In this document: one piece after another, positions 24,061 through 37,500 of the stretch
Numbering within the stretch: the first letter of the stretch is position 1
Layout of the letters: each line of letters begins with the position of its first letter
Assembly: GCA_013397695.1 (NCBI GenBank)
Contig: VYZI01000029.1
Coordinates: 4,384,680 to 4,448,679 of the forward strand
Length of the DNA: 64,000 nt
Direction: 5' to 3'
Source: Centropus unirufus
Lineage: Eukaryota > Chordata > Aves > Cuculiformes > Centropidae
The notes under the pieces: generated by a model
Database searches by the model: none
What the model was told of the DNA's origin: nothing
Seen by the model: only the letters and a program-made list of their open reading frames with translations
Translations under genes and position numbers: made by a program

Positions 24061-25320
24061 CCGCAGCCAAGTGACAGTTTGTGTCTGGAGAAAGGTGAAT
24101 TCGGGACAGCCAAACCCCTTCCCGAGTGCTGTGGCTTTCCCTGTGTGACTTTGTGACTTGAGGATAACAAGTGTGTTCCTGCTCTACAAAGGAGAATTTA
24201 TAATGCTAGCTGCTTTCGTCAAAGATATTTAATTAGTTGATGAAGGGCACAAAGTCGTACCTGCCTTTAAAATGCGAGTTTAGATAGAATATTCTCTCCA
24301 CAGCTGATACTTCTAATTTATGCATCGGACAAAATCGAAACTATTTTTGGGGGCATACGATATGTATATCTACGTGTATGTATCCACATGGATATGTATC
24401 ACTTGTGTGGTCACTTCGTCCAGCATATTCATATCAAGGGTCTTTTTAATCAAAAGGTATATATACATTCTCTGTCCGAGCAGTGGAGAGGATGTGCTTG
24501 CCATTATTGCCACAACATTAGGAAATTGCGCTCTGACACAGCGAGGAAGGAAGAGGTTTGCAACCTGAGCGCTCGCATCTCTCAGTATTACAGTTGTAAA
24601 ACTAGCATCAACGCACGCGACCCAAGTCTTGGTTTTCCCGGTGCTTGGCGGAAAATCTGGCAGTTTAAGTCTGAGGTGTTTAAACACGTGCAGCAGCACA
24701 AAGCGTCAGGTGGTCCCATCCTGACTTGGCAACTTCTCTTGGAAGACAAGAGTGTCTCTTCTTGTTGTTGTGCTCTGACCCTTTGCTGGGGAGCAATAAA
24801 TGTGCTGTCATTGGGAATTTCTCTTCAATGGCCCTTCCTGGCCCTGTTGTTGGTTTGGAGATGGGTCGCACAGAATGCGACAGAATGGGCTGCTCCACCT
24901 CTAGGTGGAGGGAACTGTACAACGTGAATTAGGGTTGTGCTGGGCAGGTGGCTCTGGGTGGAACCAGTGTAGCTTTGCTAAACCGAAATATGGGATCAGT
25001 GACAATTTTGTGTGACTATTACTTGATATTGTGTGCGTTTGCTGCTGCGGTGCCACTGTATGTGCAGTCTATTTTCCATCACTAGTGTGCACTGACTTGC
25101 CCTGCATTGTAAGTCAAAGAAGTCAAAATCTCATTTGCAAACCTAATGGGAGCCAGTGTGGATCCTGGAGTAGTATAACTGCGTGACGGTTTGACCACCA
25201 CTGTGTTTTGAATTGTTGAGTGCTCTCAAGGTCTATGTCTGACATTTAAACAGGACTTGATGATGCAAATTGGCAACAGGTTTGTTTGTGTAAGAAATAG
25301 AAGGTGGGGGTGAGTGTGAT

Positions 25321-25361
25321 AAAAGCTAGAAATAAGATAAGAAAAAGCTAGAAATAAGATC
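25321..25361. repeat. 22-bp tandem duplication
   Basis: AAGCTAGAAATAAGAT is repeated with a 22-base period (copies beginning near 25,323 and 25,345). Confidence 0.7.
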
Positions 25362-28049
25362 AGAAGAACTCTACCTATTTCTCTGGGCCAGCACAACAGG
25401 CTGACAACAGTAGTGGGAGGTTTGGAGAGTTTCATACTAGAAAGCAGATAGACACAACAAAATAAATAATTTCTTAAAGGCAGAAGGGGCTATTAAATCA
25501 TGCAGTTAGTTTGCCACATTTAATTAAGTTGAAACCTTAGACTGGCATCTTCAAATTTATTTCAAATTGCTCAGTTTTTAAGATAAAAATGAAGAATTAA
25601 ACCATTTTGAGTGGATTGCTTGTAGGTAGACTTTCTTTTGACAGGAACACTTGTTTTGCATTCGTTTTGCAGACACGCAAGCCAGCAGGTCACAGATTCA
25701 TGCTCTCTAGCTAAAGACAATAACTTCTATTTCCTTTCAGTTCCGTAATCTGCTCTGCAGTGAGAATCTCCTTGTTGTGAAGCTCTGAGCACACGCATTT
25801 CTTCTCTCCCTGCCTGCTCTTCTGCCAGGACATGCTGGAAAGGAAACAGCCTAATTCTCCCCTCCCAGTGTTGAGACACATTTATTCCACAGTGTGTTGC
25901 AGGGGCTGAGACCTGAAAAGGCTGCTGTCCCTTTTCCTCAGACTCCTAATTTCTTGGCTGATTTTTGAAACCCAGAAATGTCAACCCTCACCTCGCTCTT
26001 AGGTGAATACACACACTGTATTTAAGACTGTCTGTGCTGGTGTTTGATATGAATTTTCATGCATTCAAACACTTGACATTACACCTAACTTTACGAACCT
26101 AAATAGTCCTCTTCAGTAAGAGCAATCTGGCTCACAAGATGTTTGTAGAACCAGAACATATTTAAAGCACACATTGCCAACTAGTTCCCTATTGGCTCCA
26201 CTGAGTTTTTATTTTAAGACGTTCCTGCTTTCAAAGATAAGCACGAAACAAACGACAGTGCTGCAAACACCAAGGGAACAGCAGTCACACACTTCTCCTT
26301 AAGCATATGCCACCGTGCAATCAGCCACATCATTTAATTGTCACTAAACCCAGAAGAAACTGTTTGTTCTTTTCTTGCGTGCATGGAAAGGAGTAGGAAA
26401 TCTCTTCAAATGATGCCAAGGATACAGCTATTTTATGATTACTAGCAGGAAATAACAAGAGTTAGGACAGAAAGAAGTTGGTCCGCTTCAATTTTGCATG
26501 GGAAATTCTTGAAAGTTCATCAAGAAGTTTAATTCCACACATACCCTGAGAATAATTAAATAAAAATTTTGCTTCAAGTTTTGCTTTTTTCCGACTTATC
26601 ACTTACTTCCATGAATTCCTCTGAGCATAGGCTATTTGGAATTTGCTGTAGAAGAGTGTTTAGTGTTCCAGATGTCTCCAACATAATGATTTGGAAGTGA
26701 GAGTTCTTTCCAGTAGTCTCTGTCTGTATGCGTCTCATATGTTCTCTTTCTTGCTTGCTTTTTCTGCCTGTATTGATTGATCTTCGTAAAATGGCATGAG
26801 TTGCAGTGCTAAATCAGGATCAAGGCTGACTTCATAAACTAATTCTGTCTTGAAGGACAGATAGATCTCCTTTTATCTTTTGACTTCCTGCACCTAGAGC
26901 ACCATTTCAAGAAAAGCTGTTTCATAGACAACACGATATAGCGAAATTTATGCTTTCTGAATAGTATTAACTATTTATAATTCCAAGCTGGAATGATGAG
27001 ATGTTAGAGATTGTATCATGAGGCATTGATTAATCGTTCTAATAAGTTGGAGAGATAACTTCATCACACTGATTACCTCCCAGCATTTTCTCCCAGTCAG
27101 CTACCATGATTTTTTTGAAGGACATCGCTGAACACACTGACATTGTCAATTCCCTTCCTTAAACCCCTGAAAAACTGCAGTGGGAATAAGACGCAGAAAT
27201 GCACGTGTTTCTAGTCATTGTGGTGGATTGTAAAAGGGTTTAAAGTCAGCTTTAAAGGGACTCAACATCCTCATTTGTTGTCATTTTTTTCTTTGGAGAG
27301 CGGCAGATTAAAAGTACAGGAAGATCTAGTTCTCTTTGTTTTACTAGTAAATCCTTGAAGGTAGTAAACAAATAGAAGTGAAAAGTCTAGTTCTTATCTG
27401 TGTCAGTGAAGAGCCTGAAAAAGTAGCTGTGCTGAAGAACTGTGTGCATTTCATCTTGTCATTCTTAACTTAGGTGCGGCTACTGGAGCAGAAAAGATGA
27501 TGTGGGGAGTGTCTCAGGGATGTTGCCATGATCTGCTGTGAGCGGCACCTAGTCCTGACTCTCCAACAATTAAGTAAGGGGGCAGAAGACCTCCCAGCTC
27601 TGTCTGACCCACAGGGGTCAGAAACTAAGCAGTGATGTTCATCCCAGCCCAACTGTTGTGAGCCATTCCTCAGTGTAATGTGGATGGATTCCCTGTCTCA
27701 ATTGTTTTATCCTCTTTTCTCTCCTCCTCTCCTTTGAGGGAGGTGGGAATGGGTCTGTCCTAGGAAGGTGCTTTTTCATTGCCTATTTTACTGTATCTCA
27801 GGGTGGAGCAGGGGAATTCTGTTTTGTATGTTGAGACACGATAAGGAAGCGGTCATCTCGTGGGTGTCTAGAGTGATTCTTTTGGCCTTGTAGAAGTGCT
27901 TTTCTTTTCTTCAGGGCATGTAATAGGATTGCAGTTATGAAAATACCAGAGTGGCAGTGCCTAGCCTGTGCTACCATATGCAGTTACATGCAGCTATAGT
28001 GCAGTGAGCAATTTTATACTTCGCTCCCCACTTGGTCTCTTGTTTCCAG

Positions 28050-28113
28050 GTTCCTGTTGCTATGAATGGTGTCGAGGGACTCTTTGAGGATAAGCATGAA
28101 TATCTTCTGCAAG
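28050..28113 (+). CDS. Weak candidate exon
   Basis: A good acceptor (TCTCTTGTTTCCAG) is followed by the open frame 'VPVAMNGVEGLFEDKHEYLL', which includes an ATG at 28,062. The donor CAAG|GTTATC is poor, and the phase (one base left over) does not join to the other candidate exons. It may be a chance match. Confidence 0.15.
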
Positions 28114-31100
28114 GTTATCATGCATATCTTTCAGAGAGAGCTGCAAAAGCAAAAGTCCCACGTGTGGTTTTGACCATAGACCATCACTGCAATTTTATTG
28201 GTTTACTTCAGCTAGGATGTTATTTCAGTCACCACAGCTGTATAACGTCATCAACAGCGTTAGTTTGTCCTTTCCTACAGGAAAAAGTAACATAATAATC
28301 AATATGGCTTTTTTTAAAGATAACAATTAGAAGTGCTGCAAGGTTGGGCAATAAACAGGTGAATAGAAAAGCATTAAAAATCTGTTTTGCCAGGGCCTTG
28401 ACAGATTGATACTGAAAGAAGATGCCGAGTATCTAATCATTACATTGTCCTGCAATAATAACAGTGGAAGGACCAGTGAAGTACATGTTAAAGACCGAAC
28501 TGAGCCAGTTCAAAGTTTATGTTAGCCCCAGAGAGGTGGGTATTTCTTATTTGTCAGGTGGAATTATGTCCAGAGTCATCGCCACAGATGTGGCGTGCAG
28601 AGAACCAGGAGCATCATGAAATGAAAGAAAGCAGTGATGCTGAACATAGATCTGGAAAGAGGTGGTAAGCAAAAGGCAAAGGAAAAGATAATGAAATATC
28701 AGAAAGTATTAGCTAAAGGAAAGAATTTACTTAAAACATAACTGAATTTAGATTGAAGAAGCAAAAGGGAAATCTTTAGATGGAAGAATAGTGCCAAAAT
28801 CCCAGTGATCTTTTTTGTCAGCATAAGAAGTTCTATTTTACTTCCAGTTTCATTTAGTCTTAGCAACCGGATCAACTTTCTGTGCAAAGAGGCAACCTTT
28901 GTCATGTTCTAGAAAGCAAAAAGACTGTACATACCTGGTCCAGGATGCTTCCTGGCTTCTGATCTTTTCTTGTATCTTAGTAGCAGTCGTGGCTTACCTG
29001 CATTGTTGAGTAAGTTGAAGACATTAAACCTGTTTTAAGCAATTAAGACAAGCTAGAAAGAGGTAACATAACTTTTCTGCTTCAGCTGCACCTAGATATC
29101 CTGTCAATCATCCATATTAATTAAACAAGTGACTAAATACCTCTCAAAGTGAAACAGCAGCAGGTGATTTGCCTGCTGAAGTCAGCTGATTTACCTGTTG
29201 AAACACTACCTTTTGGTATTCTCAGAGCTTATCCAAGAAAAAAAAACTGGGGCTGCTGGCTAGAGTGGATCCAAATGCCCTAGGATAACTCCCTCTTTTG
29301 GTGGAAGAGATGTTTGGAAACTAGCACGTGATGTATCCCAAGTGGACGCTTCATTTGCTTCTTGTAAACCTGGCAGCCAAATAGCCCTTCCCCATTCTGA
29401 TGGTGTCAGATATTGGGAAGGGATCACGCAGTGGTTGGTCCTTGGCGGTAGGTGCCAAAAAATGTAAGAAAAATTGTGTTAGGTGAGGACTGCCTCAGTT
29501 GTGGGAGGAAACTGTTACATCCCAGGTGAAGGAGAATGAAATCAAGAGTTTCTGTGAAATACGTAGTAACACAGCTGTAGCACTGGTTCGCCCCAGTGCC
29601 AGTGAAGCTGATGCATTTCTGCAAAATGTTTGGGTTTCAGTTAACTCTGTGTATTCAGACAAAAATAAGTCTCAATGGAAATATTTTGCCTTATTCATGA
29701 CTCATTTTTACAAACCTACCTCTTATTTCCCCACAAGAGAAGTAAATAAGCTGGCAAAGCAAGCATACATTTACTGTAAAATCTGCATTCTGGAAATTCT
29801 GTCGTTCTGAAAAATATTCACTGCTTTTCCTTCTGTGAACCTGTTGTGGAGGGGTGTTTATGGAAAGTTTCTTCCCACTGTGGTGACACTCACACTGGCC
29901 TGGTTTGAAAATCTGTCCCTTTGGATTTTCACTTCTGCTTAGAACAAAAGATTGCAGAGGCATTTGGGATCTCTTGGAGGCTGCAGATGGATTGTAATGA
30001 TATTCTTATCACTGTTTGTGCCTGACAAGGCTTCTGGACCTTATTACTTCACACGTAACAGCTGCCAGTGACAAGAATAATTTTCACACTTGGAAATCAT
30101 CTTTACTTGACCTGTGCCCATTTGCATGCTGTTCTTCTCTCTGAAATATTCTTAGTGTGAGTGATAGATGAAAACATCTCCCTTTTGAATGCACAAATTT
30201 TCTATACATATTTTTTCACTGAGTCTGCTAAGGTATGTGGAGGGTTTTTGGTTAATAACAATGTACCGTGGTTTTCAAGCATTTAACTGAATAAAATGAA
30301 GAGAGACTGCCCTGACCAAAACAGAGATATCGACAAGGGATGAAGACCCCAAGGATAAATGAGAGAATAAATTGGTTTTCCCTCTATATCTTATTCTAAA
30401 AGAAAAGAGCGGAGTTTAAGGGATTTTTTTCTGTAAGTTGTTTTTACGGTTTCAGTGATTTGTCAAGCCTGAATCTCAGAACACTTAACTCTTTGCAGGC
30501 CTCAGCACCCATAGAGGCAAATATTTACAAATGTCTGGATCCCTATTGAAGATGAAACACCGAGTTGCAGAGTGTGTAAGAGGATCTTAAGAGGTCATCA
30601 GAGTGACTTGGTTGAGGAGTGGTTGTGGTTTTCAGTCCTTTAAACAAAAAATTGTCAGATGTTTCTAAGTTTTTCATATCACTTTTATCAGCAATAAAAA
30701 TACCAACATTTAAAAATAATTTTAAAAGAGAACATTGCAAAAAATAGTACAGACTTAAACTAATGGCAAACCACTTGTAAAAATAAGGTTATTTAAGATC
30801 TTTTGTACCCAAATCAGTAAAACAATTCACAAAATAATTGAAGACAATGTAGAATGAGTGTCTTTTTTGATCTGTAAAAATATTAGCTGGATATATTACT
30901 CTAAAACCTTTTTCTAGTCAAATTCATTCATTTTTTTGGACTGTATCAGCCTCTGAAGTGATTTAATGGGCAGTGATTTGCACTGATTACCTTATTAATC
31001 ATCTGATTTAGAAAAACTCATAGTCAGAGTATAATTTTAAAAGTTAGATTCCACCCTGACAGAAAAATGTGTCACACATCTACTTGGATGCTAAGGTCGC

Positions 31101-32674
31101 TGTCATACTTCTGATACATTTGTGTCCCAGAGTCTTAACTTATGTTAAATTGTAACTTTAATTTCATTTATTTTAACAAGGACGTCCTTCAAAAGTTGAA
31201 TCCATGGAGTTTACGGTGCAACTTAAATCAGCGTCTTTGTGCAAAGTACAACCTGTGCCTTCAGGTTGGCCCAGCAGAAGACTGACTCTCGAACCATACT
31301 GATTCTCCCAATGCAAATCTGGTTAACGAGTCATCAGTGACCAATTATTAGATATCTTTTGGGCTTTTTATTAACTTTATAGTAGGTGCTGGAGTCTAGA
31401 ATGTCATGGTGCAATAAGAAAAATACACTTCAGTAGCTTGTTAGCTGAAACCATTGAAGTATTTGGTTGTGAACACTCTTAGGTGACCATAAGTTCTCCC
31501 ACTTGTGGACCTGGCATCCCATACGAATGTCTGGCAGAATGTGTTCATGTAGATTTTATAAATTACCAGAATGACCTTTGGATAACTTGGGGTGCAAATG
31601 TCAAATCTCTGAGTTGTTTGGGGTTATTTTTCATTAACTCACTGAACCACACTGAATGGATGTTTCAAATGTCAAAGTTGAAGAGGTCATGAAACTGGGT
31701 GAAAAAATAAGGACAAATGACCTTTTGGTGAACTTTTAATGAAAGGTTAGAGATCACGGGGGGGGGGTTTCCTACATTATTGTAACAAGCTTTTCTATAT
31801 CAGGATAAATTCTAAAGGAAGAAATGGTGATCTTTGCCTCTGTTGCTAGAGCCCTTGGAGAAGCTGGCTACAGATAAGTGACTAACAAAAATGTTGAAGT
31901 GCTGAAACACAAGGTATATTTTATATCTGCCTGCACTTTGCATTCATTAATCTACGGTGTGCCAAATTTCACGTTCCTAATTTAGTCTCGATATGGGGGT
32001 TAAGGGTCACTTGGTTTTAGGTGGTTTTTTCGTTCTGTTGAGGTAGTGGCTGAACTCTTCCTTTACCAGTCTCTACAGGGCTCTTCAGCATTGGCCTTGT
32101 TATTCCAGTGTCATAATTCCTTCCTCATTCTCCTACACTGAAAAAAACTTGTGTAGACAAAAGCTAGTCTCCTTTAATCTATTCAGGTTTCAGTTTTGCT
32201 GGAGCAAAGGGTAAAACTACATTATTTTGCAGGATTAAATTCTGAACTGGCATGAGCAGCGTGCATGTGATGCCACATTTTTTGGCTTACTATTTGAGTA
32301 AGAAGCAGGAAGTGGCACAGGATCCCAAGAGGTTTGTATAGCATACAATTACCAAGAAGGCTTCCAGTCCAGACCTCAGAAAGGAAAGAGCTTGGAACCT
32401 CTCTCTTACAAGCTGTCAGTGTGGAAGAGCAACAGGTTCAACTGATCTTTAGTTGGCAGTGGGGGGCAACTTTTTTCTCTCCTCTTTATTGGAGAAACTG
32501 CTTACTTTTCTGAATATGAATGGTGATTCATTGTGTTGAATCTGCCTCTGTATCTGCCTTTATTCAACATTGACCTGTGAGCCGCAATTTGTTGGGTTGT
32601 AGAATCATATGGCTTCATCATCAAAGGAAAAATTAAGAAAACTGGAATAATATTTGGGAACACCTGTAGCTTTC

Positions 32675-32689
32675 TATATATATATATAT
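32675..32689. repeat. Short TA microsatellite
   Basis: Seven and a half TA units in AT-rich DNA. Confidence 0.85.
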
Positions 32690-32730
32690 GTGGAGGATTT
32701 GGATGTTTTTAGAGTTGTGCACAATAGGCA

Positions 32731-32782
32731 TTTTGAGCGCTACTATGAAAATATAATTTTGAGCACTACTATGAAAATATAA
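32731..32782. repeat. 26-bp tandem duplication
   Basis: Two adjacent copies of a 26-mer containing ACTATGAAAATATAA (32,731-32,756 and 32,757-32,782) differ at one base, which suggests a recent duplication. Confidence 0.85.
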
Positions 32783-34509
32783 TCCCTAAAACTAAGATAC
32801 CCTTTAAGAAAAGCAAGAAGAACTCTGTCTTCAAGTTGCAGTTCAGTTCCAACAGAATTATTCCCTGATAATTTAATGTAATGGCCCAGTTTCAGTAAAT
32901 TAGTTCTAATAATTGTCCCTTGCATCTGTACCATATGAAGTGGTACAGGGCATTTTTCATGCAGTATCCTACTCAGTCCACATGTACAAATGGGAATGAA
33001 AGGACATTGGTGATTTTGCTGCTTAGCCTGGCACTGGCAAATTCAGTTGCTCTTGCCAGAAAACCTGAAGGATGTGACAGGCAGCTGTTATCCATTACAA
33101 GGCTTGTAGCATTTAATTAAATCACCTACTGTTGTCTCTCTACCTTGATTATTAAGGTCTTGGTGAAAACTCTCTGCTTATGTTTTTCTTTGAGTTCTAA
33201 TGATGTTGCTATTGCTTCCTTCAGGCAGCTCAAGCAATTCTCTTAAGTCTGCGGTCTTGAGGAGGGGTCAGAGGAAAGATAACATTTGTAGTAGCCAAGA
33301 TGCTGTTAACAAAGAGAAGAACATACTGTGGAAAAACATTAAGTATGCTTTGATACAGAATTTATGCATACAGACATCCAGCTTTCATGAAGCAGCTAAA
33401 GAGACAAAGATGTTAAACCTGTTACAGTCACTGTTAAGTTCATGCCTTGCATCTAAAATTCCTCTAAAAATACCAATATTTTCGATCTGAAGTGCTTCTT
33501 CAGGTAAAACTTCCTCAATTTTACTAGTTTCCGAATGAAATGGTCATTTCACAGTGTTGCAATTTAAAGCTGCTAATGAATGAGAGCAAGAATCTGAAAG
33601 TGAAATCTGACCAAATAATTTCAATATCAATATTTAAATAATACAGCAGCAACATTACACACTGCATTAATTGTTGCCATAGTGCGTCTCGATGATGTTG
33701 TAGGTATGTGCAAAACGTGTGAGCATCTGAGGCTGGGAGGTTTTAGATTATAATAAGTGAAGATTTTTTTTTTCCCGTCATCTCTGCCTGTTAAATGACC
33801 ATAGTCATTACCAAGAGGTGTGAGGTAAGGTGCTGGCTTCCAGCTGACAAATGGGTTTTTATGATTTCCTGAAATTTACTGTTGTTACTGAAATACTGGC
33901 TAAATGTGTGCCCCCCCCTCCCTCCGTGCAGAAACCAGGCGGTCCCTCTGTCTCCACTGTGGGTTTCGCTCACCGCGTTGGGAAAGCTGGTGGCTGCTAA
34001 TGGGTTTTATTTGTAGCGAGCTTATGAAAGGACAGAGTGTTAAAGCCAAGGTTTTCCTAAAACCCTTTCTTGAAGCCACAGAGACTTGTTGACTCTTTGC
34101 GGCAGGCTGCCTAAGGAGGATGCAGGAAAGGGGTAAGGAAATCTCCCTGCCACAAGCCCGTCCAGGGGAGAGAGGTGGCAGTCCCCTTCCTGAAATAAGT
34201 GGTGGGATACAGGCCTGAAGCGATGAAAAGAGTTTGGCCAAGTTATTGAGGGAGAACAGGAAAAAGTGCTTTTTCACGTGACCCCGTGCAAGTGGGTTTC
34301 GTGTTTGTTTTTTGCCATTTCAGTTCCTGAGTTTCAGTGAGTAGACCAGAGTCCTCTCCATGGGCTCATTGAAATGGAAATGGTTTTGCTGTGGAATGCA
34401 AATTATTTTAGGAATGTTTCTGGGTCTTGAAGCTTTTTAAAACTCACCCTTTTAAGCTTTTTTTTTTTTTTTTTAAGCTTATTTTAACCAATTCTCGTAA
34501 CAAAACAAG

Positions 34510-34564
34510 GATCCAGAAAGATGATTGGTGCCTTGACCCCGACCCAGCAAAATATGAAGTGCAG
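34510..34564 (+). CDS. Candidate upstream exon of the PRDM gene
   Basis: After a T-rich tract and AACAAG|G, the frame reads 'IQKDDWCLDPDPAKYEVQ' and ends at the good donor CAG|GTTTGT. It ends in phase 0, which joins directly to the candidate exon at 49,016. The acidic 'DDW...DPDP' composition is reminiscent of the acidic segment before the zinc knuckle in PRDM10. The acceptor is weak and the length is small. Confidence 0.25.
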
Positions 34565-37500
34565 GTTTGTCTTCACATATACAAATAGTTCCCTGCAAGT
34601 CAGTGGTGGGAAGACATGGGGAATACAGAAGTGCTTTGCTGGATTGCAGTCAAAACGCTAGTCCTTTGCAAAGCCAAACAACAGCAGCCCTCAGTAAGGC
34701 AGGCTGGCATGAGAGGCCAGTTTGGTATCATTCCCTAAGGATTTGTCTCCCCTTCTGTTACTATCGCTTTTTAAAAATAATATTTAGTAGCATTTCTCCT
34801 GTCTTTGGGGCACTGGAGATAGGCAAAGGCTTGTACTTTGGATTCATTGCCTGCCACAGGTGTTTTGCTGGCCAAAATAGACTTGCATGAAGTGATGCAA
34901 GACTAGGAAAATGATGATGAGAGACGAAGCCGTATTTCAGAACAGGAAAAACTTGCTTAGAAGGAAGGAGTGGGATTTGTTGGTCTCTGTGTTCCTAGTA
35001 CCAGGATATAAAATGGATTTACTTTTAATGAAAATTGGGGTGTTTTTTTTTGTTTTAAACTGAAAATAAATTGACTAGATTAATTGTATGTATGGACTGT
35101 GATGATGCTACTACGCGTTGAGGTTATTGTAACCAGTTTAGAACATTGATTGGTTTGTACAGGATGTGGAAAGCCAAGACTTTTTTTTTTTATCCAAATT
35201 TAACAACCAAGATAGGCTTGGCAAAATAATAGCCAACTGATTGAAAAAGTGTCAAAGTCAATAGGGTATCTTATTGCCTGATCTCTTGAAGTCACCGGAA
35301 AATGACAGGGCTGTTGGTTGCTTGCATACCAAGGCATTTAGTCTGTAGACATAGGAATATATTTATAAGGTTTCCTTCAGCAGAAGGACTAGTTCATGCA
35401 CTGGTGTAGCATTTGGGTGTGCATACACACTTCAGAACAATTATCATGTTATAAATATTCAAAATTGTCATAAATTATCATGTTACAAATATTCAAAACA
35501 ATTATTTATTCTTAGTAAACACATTAGAGAAAAGATAGCTTTGGGTGCATGCCTTTTATCCCTTCACAGTCTGACTCTAGGATTTTGGGCACCTTTGTTT
35601 TACGTCTGCCCAGTCCTTTGTAAAAGAGAGAGGTGTTCCATGTGAAACTTTTGGGGTTTTGTTATTGTTTACAATTGCAAATAAGACGTTTGCAAAACTT
35701 CTGCAATATCAGCAAGCCAAATTTCTGGATCAGGGACGCAAGTGTTTATGTGTGGTCCTGCTCAAGTTCTTTGCCTAATCATGGGAAAGATTTGGAATCC
35801 TGTACATGAAGAAAAATGTTACGAAGTCAAAAGAGTTATTCAGTTTTATAATTATAAAGCAATTTCATTTACAATTATGAAACAATTCCAAATCTAAATT
35901 AGTTCTGTTATTTAAAAATATATGTAATTTTATAACAGTACAAGTGGATGTTATTTTAAATAAGTTATCAAGTGATCTATAACTTCATGTTTTCTCCAGT
36001 GAGGGACTCTGCATGTGGTAGATACAAACTGCACAGAATTTCACTGTTGGAGGTGTCTGAGGAGTTGTACTTAGCCTGTACCGGGTCCTTATTGTGGATG
36101 TGCATGTAGCGCTAACAAAAACTTCAGAAAACCTACATGGATTTCTCTGCATCGAGATTTTGGCTTTTTATATTAGGTTTTCCCTGTTAGTATTCGGCTA
36201 GTACTTAAATAATTTCTGCATCGTAATATTCCTTCCTGTTCATGAATTTGTGAGGAGAGAAACTATGCCAGCAGAAATGCACTTAGCCCAGCATGAGCAG
36301 TAGCCAAAAGTGAACAAGCAGAGACACCAGTGGAATGCTAATGTGGTGTAATATATGCGTTTTGTCCTATTCTTCTGATGGATGCAACCTGAGGCATGAG
36401 GTATGCTGAAAGTCAAACCCCAGCAACGGATTTCTGTAATGGAGGAAGAGTCCTTCCTGATTTCATCTCAGTGTAAGTAGGTTAAGTGTGGTTTTCCTGT
36501 CACATCTGTGCGTGTGTATTTTAAAGACATCTGCAACCGTATTACTTACCATAGATGTCTTGAAAAAATGCTTTCACTTGCATTTTACCTTTACTCGGTT
36601 AATGATAAAAGATACTTAGATAACAATGTCATCTGCGTGGGGCTGTTGTGAATCTGTAGGTGGGCTGTCTTGGATGTTCTTTGAGTATCTGGAGTGTAGC
36701 AGCATCCCTCTTCAGAAACACAGGTAAGGTGGACGGATGACTTCACAGCATCAAGAGAAGCATCTTCCGGTGCCTGGTTAACTAATGCGTGTTTTTGGCA
36801 GTCTTGAGCCTTGTAATGTAAGATCATGAGAAAGAGTAAGCCTGTGCTAATAGCTGTCTTTGGGATTTGGCGTTGTTTTTGTGAGGAAAGCAGTGTAAGG
36901 AACTCTGCAAATAACCTCTGAGGGCTTGTGGGACTGGGGGGACAGATGCTGACTGATGCAGAGCAGCAGTGTTTCCTCTCACAGTGGATTCATAATTTAA
37001 AAGTATGGCCTAGGTCTCTTTAGCAGACAGCACGTTCTCTTGTCATCTACAGGTGGCATCATGGTGCACTGTGAGGGTATTACAATGTTAACTTATGTGT
37101 GGCAGCGCAAAAGCTTTTCCTGTTGTTGCCACTTCTGTCTCTTCCCCTTCAATGCCTGCTTTTCTTCTGGCTTTACAGGGCATGATGCCTGGGAAGGTAG
37201 ATCTACCTCTTCTGGAATATAGTCAGGTCAGCAGAAGAGCCCTGTCACGTGAACCCATGTGAAAATGCTGTGGCATTTCATGCAGGACAGCTGTCTTGAA
37301 CAGCTAGTTGTAGTCTTATGTTGCAGATGTTGCAAAGGTCTCTCGTGGAGTAATTCCCTTGCCATGGAGTTTGTCGTCTCTGGTGGAGGTAAGCTTCAGG
37401 ACAAGGGAAGCAAGCTTGTGTTGGTAAAATTGTGTCATCTTCCTAGAAATCTGCAGTGATCTGCAGTGGATACAGAACTTCAGATGAGAACTTAATTCAG

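Larger units (their letters stand above)
24161..34509. other. Probable first intron(s) of the PRDM gene, or intergenic
   Basis: About 10 kb of mostly AT-rich DNA. No CR1, LTR or confident exon is seen apart from the small repeats and the weak exon candidate at 28,050 listed separately. Confidence 0.4.
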